Below, piece after piece: positions 58,098 to 64,000 of a stretch of 64,000 nt of DNA. Each line of letters starts with the position of its first letter. Positions within the stretch are counted from its first letter, which is position 1. The notes beneath the pieces were generated by a model. The model did not search any database. It was not told where the DNA came from and saw only the letters and a program-made list of their open reading frames with translations. The DNA comes from Mercurialis annua (lineage: Eukaryota > Streptophyta > Magnoliopsida > Malpighiales > Euphorbiaceae), in assembly GCF_937616625.2 (NCBI RefSeq), contig NC_065570.1:13402001-13466000 (forward strand), read 5' to 3'. A program made the position numbers and the translations under genes.

Positions 58098-61000
58098 TGT
58101 GATGAAGCAACATGTATTGCCAGTTCTCTGAATTGTGCATTTCTAGCTATATGGATGTGAGCATTTCTATAATTTATTCTTTGTTGAAAAGAGAATTTGA
58201 TAATATTAAAGAAGATTTCTACTTTGTGCAAAGTTGATATTCTAGTTTTTGTATGCATTGCTTTCATTTTAAGAAAACTATCCACACTTTATTTATCTTG
58301 TTTAATACCCTCCACTGATTTTAATTTATTTTCTGTCCAGTAATCAATATTTAAATTGATATCCTTTGGTAACAAACTACATGAATCACAAACATCCTTG
58401 GAACACAATGGATCGTTAAAAGAATGACAGACACTTAACAATTTGTTTTTGAAATATTAACTCTCTATTTATATGCATCTTCGGGTAAAACCCTATTTTT
58501 AAGAGTCTTTCTACATTTCACACTTTTTTCTCTCTCTTCTTTTCCTACATATACTTACTTAATCGGCGGAGGAAACGTGGGAAAACCTTCGAGTATCTTT
58601 TTGACGTGTTTTTTTTCTCTTTAGATGGACTTATGGCCGTTTGGATCCAAGATCACTTTATTGTTTATCATGTGATAACGTTTGTGGGAATTGATTCTCA
58701 ATTTCTTTTGTTCTTTGGAGAGTTTTTGATTCTTGATATGCAATGGACGGAAGCAAGTCATCATCAAAGAGCCTTGTTTCGACCTCCTTTGTCGCGAGTC
58801 TGAGACCTAGTCTCTCCGACAGAGTAGAGGTAAACATAATGCAAATAGAGAACACCTTGTTATCGTTGACAACCACCCAGATTGGTTACCTCCTCACAGC
58901 TTCCAGGAACCAATACTACCACAAAATTTGGGATTACCAATTCCACCATCTATATTAATATGTCACACTACCAATGAAAGTTAAAAATATGCTATCCTTT
59001 AGTGAACAAAGCCTAAAATCGGCATATGCCATCAACATTGCCAATTAGTCATTTTCTTGTAATGACTCATTTGGGTTTTATACATGTACTGTACCTAAAA
59101 GAAGAAGATATGAACCACGGTTTTCTAGAACTCTAAAACAATAGATGATATGAATGTTTTTAAGGGAATTAAATATGTAATATAAAGTTCCAACCAACCA
59201 AGTTTATGAAAGAAAACATAGATTAATAAATCAGAAAAAGAAGACGGCTGAGTTTTCAGCTGGGAAATTGTACTTCTCTTGCCAAGCATTTGATCTCCCA
59301 TTTGAATCCAAAATCTTAAACACCGGTTAGAAAACTCATTGTAAGGTGCATTACGAGCAATCTGCACCGAGTGAAAAACATAGTTCATCGAGTTCAAACA
59401 GAAATAAACCAAGATAGAAACCAAATAATTACATGAATGATGCATGTATTACCTTTTGAGAACCGAAAAAAGGAACAAGGAGAGGGATATTGATCACAAC
59501 ACAAGCCAAAGGTTTTCAAAAACATGAGCAGCAAAACGCGTGATCCTTATAAGATTGCAACCCCAAATGACAACATCATTACTATAAACTAGAATAGCAG
59601 ACCACTAATACTATGCCTAATTCCCCAACTACTTGAGATCAATCAGAATCATTAGACATGGTTCCAAGAAAAAAAACATTGCGATAAAATCTCATGGTCA
59701 ACACTGATAGCCGAACTTTTGCTTTCAAACAAGAAAATGAGACGACACAAAAACTAATCGCAATACAATAAAACTCAGGTCTCTGATAGGCATTAAAGGA
59801 ACCTCAAATTTACAATACTGCAAAAGATGAAATCCTCAAAACTTAATAGGCAAGTAGCACAAGCAGGTTTAAAATCCATAAACTAGGTTAATGCGTGCAT
59901 CAAAAGCCTAACAACCACATGCCCAGTGTAAGCACATAACTCAAGGGCAGCACATCTAATCACGAAACTAAATAGATCACTGAGAACCCTGTTAATAGAA
60001 CATCTGAACATTAAACTATGGTTCCATCCAAGTAAACTACCCACATACATAATCTTACATTACAATATCTAACGGTAACATTCTCTTGATGAGCACAATA
60101 TGCAGTTCCTAGGACTGTGCAATATTCAAAAGCCATTCCACTTTCAACCGTTGCACATTGGAACTGTTTCTGCAATTATTAGCATGAATGTTTCAATAAA
60201 TAAATTGTCAGATGTTGTCAAGTACTTCTAATGCATAATCATTAGTACTTTTCATAATTTTGAAGGGAAACCATACATTATGCTCATGTATGATGGTGCG
60301 GCTAACCTTGCCTCCGTCTTTAAGAATACAGATCAATTTCATTTTCCTGAAAAGCTATCTTTAATTGACAACACATCCCTTTTTTCTATCAAAATTTACT
60401 CGGTACGAAACAGATTTGAACTCAAGCCATGATTATGAACTGTTTTTCTAATGATAAAAAAGTAAACCCCCTGCAATTCCTAGGGAAGGAAAATAGTAAA
60501 ATACAACTGTCACAGCACCTCTATTAGCTAAGATCTAAGACCTTTCTTGGTGAAACAAGTGGACTTTTAGCCATTTTCAGTGCTACCATCCATGGTTCCT
60601 CTCTAAGTAAACATACTCTAATGCTACCATATATCTAACAAGACCTTCTTCTCTTCAGAATTGATAAAAAAATGTTGCTGACTACAAAATGTCTACTCCT
60701 TCCTACCACTGGGATGCATTCATAATGAGTGCCACTTCCAATTGTCTGCAGCCCAGATGTAGCCAATAGAACACAGTCGCAACCTAGAAATATTCATTAT
60801 ATTTGCCTAAACAATCCATTGTTTATTGCACTATGCATCTCCGGGCAGTAACCAATTCATAAATTTCTCAAATAATATTAAAACCAAAGAGTCGGCAACA
60901 CATTTTCATTCATTCAGAAACATCAAATAAAAGTCGATTGCGAAAAAAATATCGAACAAAACAGTAAATAAAGCAAATACGAAAAGGTTGAGAAGCCTAA

Positions 61001-61136
61001 ATGATCTCCAAAGTTGAGCAATCAAAACGATAAAAGTCTCAAAAAGAACAATTTAATTATTACCATCATCTTCTTCCTCCTCTTCAAAGAAAAGATGTTG
61101 ATGTTTTTCATCCAAATTACAAGAATGGCAAAAACC
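58098..61136. other. Mostly non-coding, uncertain transcript content
   Basis: No gene could be proven. Composition from 59100 to 61000 is less AT-rich and less repetitive than transposon areas, as in introns or untranslated exons. One possible minus-strand exon at 59362-59200 is listed separately. Two short opposing frames at 58600-58900 have no recognisable family. Confidence 0.35.
59200..59362 (-). other. Possible last exon of an unidentified minus-strand gene
   Basis: On the minus strand an acceptor-like TTTTTCACTCGGTGCAG is followed from about 59362 by an open frame, ARNAPYNEFSNRCLRFWIQM then GDQMLGKRS and SQLKTQPSSF. It has balanced composition and was not recognised as a known domain. 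Upstream exons were not found. It may be a real 3' exon, a pseudogene or chance. Confidence 0.22.
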
Positions 61137-61540
61137 CTAATTGTTAAACCCATGTTTATGGTAACTAGCAACCTCACCGTCATTAGGGAAGAAACCCATG
61201 AGCCTACCCGCAGAGTTTTGATAAGCGTACATGAAACCACCCAGTACCCCAATCAAGCCTCCGGTCACCATGGATGGTCCTCTAATACCTGGTTTTATCC
61301 CTACAAAGAACATAATTTCAATCAAATTTCCAAATAATACAAACATTTTCTACAGGTTAGCCATAAAAGAAGGAAGAAAATGGTACCGGAGAGGTAACCG
61401 ACTGTGACGGAGATGCCGGAGATGGTGGTTAAACGGCAGTAATCGAGGAAATTGAAGTTACCGACGACTTTAGTGAACGGTGGATTGCGATCTATGACTG
61501 GGTATTCCGGTTTGGTGGATGCTGTGATATCAGTATTCAT
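61137..61540 (-). CDS. Mitochondrial complex I subunit, NADH-ubiquinone oxidoreductase 20.9 kDa type, 105 aa
   Basis: Two exons join in frame: 61540-61387 and 61300-61137, with an 86-bp GT-AG intron. The product starts MNTDITASTKPEYPVIDRNP and has the PPFTKVVGNFN block of the N-terminal domain (PF10785 type). After the splice (YLSG|IKPGIRGPS) comes the C-terminal domain (PF12853 type: GGLIGVLGGFMYAYQNSAGR, then LMGFFPNDGEV). Plant orthologues are about 106 residues and belong to the membrane part of respiratory complex I in mitochondria. Two short glycine-rich hydrophobic segments (about 40-52 and 62-77) fit a membrane location. There is no cleavable presequence. The assignment is by recognition of the family. 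Confidence 0.92.
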
Positions 61541-63235
61541 CTTTTTTCGATCTCTTTCTCTGCTTCGTCAATTGCTTCTGTTGTTGCACTTTATTTACTT
61601 GAGGCTCACTATTGGGCTTAACTGCGGCCCATCCATACAAAAAACGCGGCCCATAAAGCCCAACAGCTAATGCTCCAACGATCGAATACATTTCACAGCC
61701 CTCTTTCCCAACGGTCGAATATATTTGGCTTTTTATATGTTTTACGGGATTTCTTAGCCCAATAACTTTTATACGGGCCAACATTTTTCTTTACTTTTCA
61801 TACAGCCTTTTATTACTTTCTTGACCTAAATTTTTTAATTCTTCTTTTTTTTACGAACTTCTTTCTTAGCTCTGATATTGGCAATTTCTTTTTCGTTTTT
61901 CTCTGAAAGTAATGGTTTCTTTTCTTCTTCTCCTCACGATTTCTTCTTCTGATAGTCGTCGCCCTTCATCAAGTCTCAGTGCCGCTCCACTGCCGCCTTT
62001 GTTGTGCCGCCGCCGTTCTCTTATTTTTGTGTTTTCTTTTTCAGATATGAATCGGAGTTTATTGTCGGAAGGAAGAATAGATATCAAAAGTGTTTAACGA
62101 TTTTAAAAAGTTTTTAAAGGCATATGATCAGATTTTGAGATAAAAAGATTCACCGTTCTTCTTCTTCTTCTTTTTATTTTCAGATCTAGAAATTGTTTTA
62201 TTAACTGTTTTTAAGTCACAATAATTTTTGGGCTTTTTACCCAATATACTGATAATTGGCCCAAGTTTACTTTTATACAGTCCAAATCCAAAGTTTACAT
62301 TTCATACCATCCAAAATTAAAATTGTAACCTAATTTCTTTAAATTCTTACTTTTCTACTGTTTCTTCTTTTTCTCTTGAATTTTGGCGGCTCCTTCTTCT
62401 TCTCCACGAGTCCAGCAGAGTTTTTCCACGTTCTTATTCCTTCGCTTCCGCCGTTCCGCCTCCGCCGTTCCGTTTTTGCTGTTCCATCTTCGTCGTTTCG
62501 CCTCCGTCGTTTCACCTTTATCTCGCCGCGCCATCTTTCTTTTCTCTTTTTGATTTTAGATCTGAAATTTGCTGTTCTTTTTTTTTTCATTTTCATTTTC
62601 AGATCTGTAATTTGTTTATTTTTTACTGTTGTTTTCAACCATTAAACATGTATAAAGATTATCTTTAAAGAATCTAATACTCATTTCATGTAATGTAGAA
62701 TAATTTTGTGATTTTATGGAATAAAATTCTGTTATTTCTGCATTTTTCTTGTGTTTCTGCGTTTTTTTTAATTCTGCAGAACGATTTGTAGATGATGATT
62801 GATTGCTGAATTATTGTAATGTGACAGTGTTGTTGACTTTATGTTGATATTATGTTGATATCAACTATTTTTTTTTAACATTGACAAACAAGATAATATT
62901 GTCTGTGAAATAAATGCCTCCTGTAAGTTTGCGGAATAGATGTTTATTTGAAAAGCAGCAGGATGGAATGTGGAGTGCACATATTTGTTTGAATGATTGA
63001 TCTCTTTGTGTTTTTTCTCGATAAACGTTATGGAATTCCCTACATAAACATATGCTATTGGTATTCAGCCATTTTTTATAACTTTCATTTTCTAGAGTGC
63101 TAATTTATTAGAATGTACTAAATTCATTTCGGCATTTTTGAAATTTGGTTGGTTTTTTTGCTCCTTATATTATGTTCTACGTACAAACTTTATTATAAAA
63201 TCAATGTTGAATTTTATTGATGTACAATTATTTAA
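61541..63235. other. Upstream and intergenic region
   Basis: 61541-61900 is the likely promoter side of the complex I gene. Pyrimidine-rich stretches at 61900-62600 (CTT/TTC runs near 62157) open long frames on both strands, but these are low-complexity and not credible genes. From 62830 the motif GTTGATATTATGTTGAT appears, the reverse complement of the minisatellite further on. Confidence 0.45.
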
Positions 63236-64000
63236 GTTATATTAATCAAAATCAACGCAAAATCAACTCGATGTCAACCTAAAATCAACCTAAAATTAAC
63301 ATGCGCATATTCCTAAAATTAATTGAAGATCAACACAAAATCAACATAAAATCAACATGTGTATACTATTTGTCATCAAATATCAATTCAAAATTAACAT
63401 AAAATCAATATAAAATCAACATGTGTACATTATTTATTGTTGACATTTTTGTCAGTTTTTATATCAACACAATATCAACATAATATTAACAACATTTAAT
63501 AAACTGGATAGTATTAATTTTGTAAATCTTTTTTAACACTAATTTTTATTTTTAATATTTATTTACCTTTATTTTTGCTAATAATTCATCAAAATTTATT
63601 ATTTATCATATATTTGATTTTTTATATATATCAATATAAAATCAACATTAAATCAACATTAAATTAACCAAAGATTAATAAATTATTTTTCCAATCTAAA
63701 ATACCAACACAAAATCAACATAATATCAACATAAATTCAAATTTGTAATATTATAATAATTCAAAATCATTATTTATATTTTTTACCATTACCAAAATCA
63801 ACACCATGTCAACACTATATCAACATAAGATCAACATTGTAACATTACAATAATTTAACATCATTATTGTCTTCTTCACCGATGCTAAAATCAACAAAAT
63901 ATCAACCGAAAATCAACACCATATCAACATTGTAACATTACAATAATACAACATCATTATATGTCTTCTTCCCGATGCTATCATATCATTATCTAGTCTC
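63236..64000 (+). repeat. ATCAACA-rich minisatellite, open at the window end
   Basis: The pentamer TCAAC and words such as AAAATCAACATAAAATCAAC recur several dozen times in one orientation, spaced 8-15 bp, with interruptions. Toward the end a larger unit appears: 63831-63887 and 63924-63980 are near-identical 57-bp pieces 93 bp apart, with an older diverged copy around 63727-63796. The array continues past the window. Confidence 0.85.

Noticed and set aside
62339..62645. Opposing frames of 99 and 89 codons
   Set aside because: Both derive from pyrimidine-rich simple sequence (CTT/TTC, CGCCTCCGCCG); composition is Arg/Lys-rich on one strand and Phe/Ser-rich on the other.
1..64000. tRNA, rRNA, CRISPR, operon or organelle inserts
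   Set aside because: No cloverleaf, rRNA motif, regular spacer array or organelle gene was recognised on either strand by reading.

Overview
The window is nuclear DNA of a flowering plant, most likely a eudicot. It is AT-rich, its host genes are split by GT-AG introns, and more than half of it is transposable elements. Five host genes could be followed codon by codon through their splice sites: a conserved coiled-coil protein (28.1-30.9 kb, +), the cytosolic iron-sulfur assembly protein NAR1 (31.8-35.9 kb, -), the CASP-like membrane protein CASPL2B (38.4-40.5 kb, -), a small secreted X8/CBM43 protein (56.8-58.1 kb, -) and a 20.9 kDa-type subunit of mitochondrial complex I (61.1-61.5 kb, -). 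From memory of the Arabidopsis map, NAR1/GOLLUM, CASPL2B1 and the complex I subunit are close neighbours on chromosome 4 (At4g16440, At4g16442, At4g16450). The window therefore looks like that ancestral block with about 20 kb of transposon-rich DNA inserted between CASPL2B and the complex I gene.

0-27.4 kb is almost entirely mobile DNA. A PIF/Harbinger element that carries only the Myb-like ORF1 (884-10554) is split by a complete but mutated Ty1/copia retrotransposon (1731-9793). Further right lie a 5'-truncated LINE with a clean target duplication and poly-A (13935-15293), a Pack-MULE-like element carrying a piece of an ankyrin-repeat host gene (15344-16725), and a complete 10.5 kb Ty3/gypsy element of the Tat type (16908-27443). 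The gypsy element carries tandem repeats after pol and a separate antisense gene with a plant 'putative gypsy type transposon' (PF04195-like) domain.

27.4-40.6 kb is the gene-rich part, interrupted only by small foldback elements, one of them inside NAR1 intron 8. 40.6-56 kb is again mobile. It holds a second Tat-type element (44406-51419) on the minus strand whose two outer ends appear to be the same (U5) end of the LTR, the reverse of normal architecture. It also holds a CACTA-like terminus, a long degenerate LTR-like block with four spaced stem-loops whose stems differ but whose loop motif is kept, and another LTR fragment of the second Tat family. 56-64 kb returns to host genes and ends in an ATCAAC-rich minisatellite that runs off the window.

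No rRNA, tRNA, CRISPR or bacterial-type features were seen. All retroelement genes here are broken by stops or frameshifts. All coordinates, splice sites and mismatch counts were made by eye.
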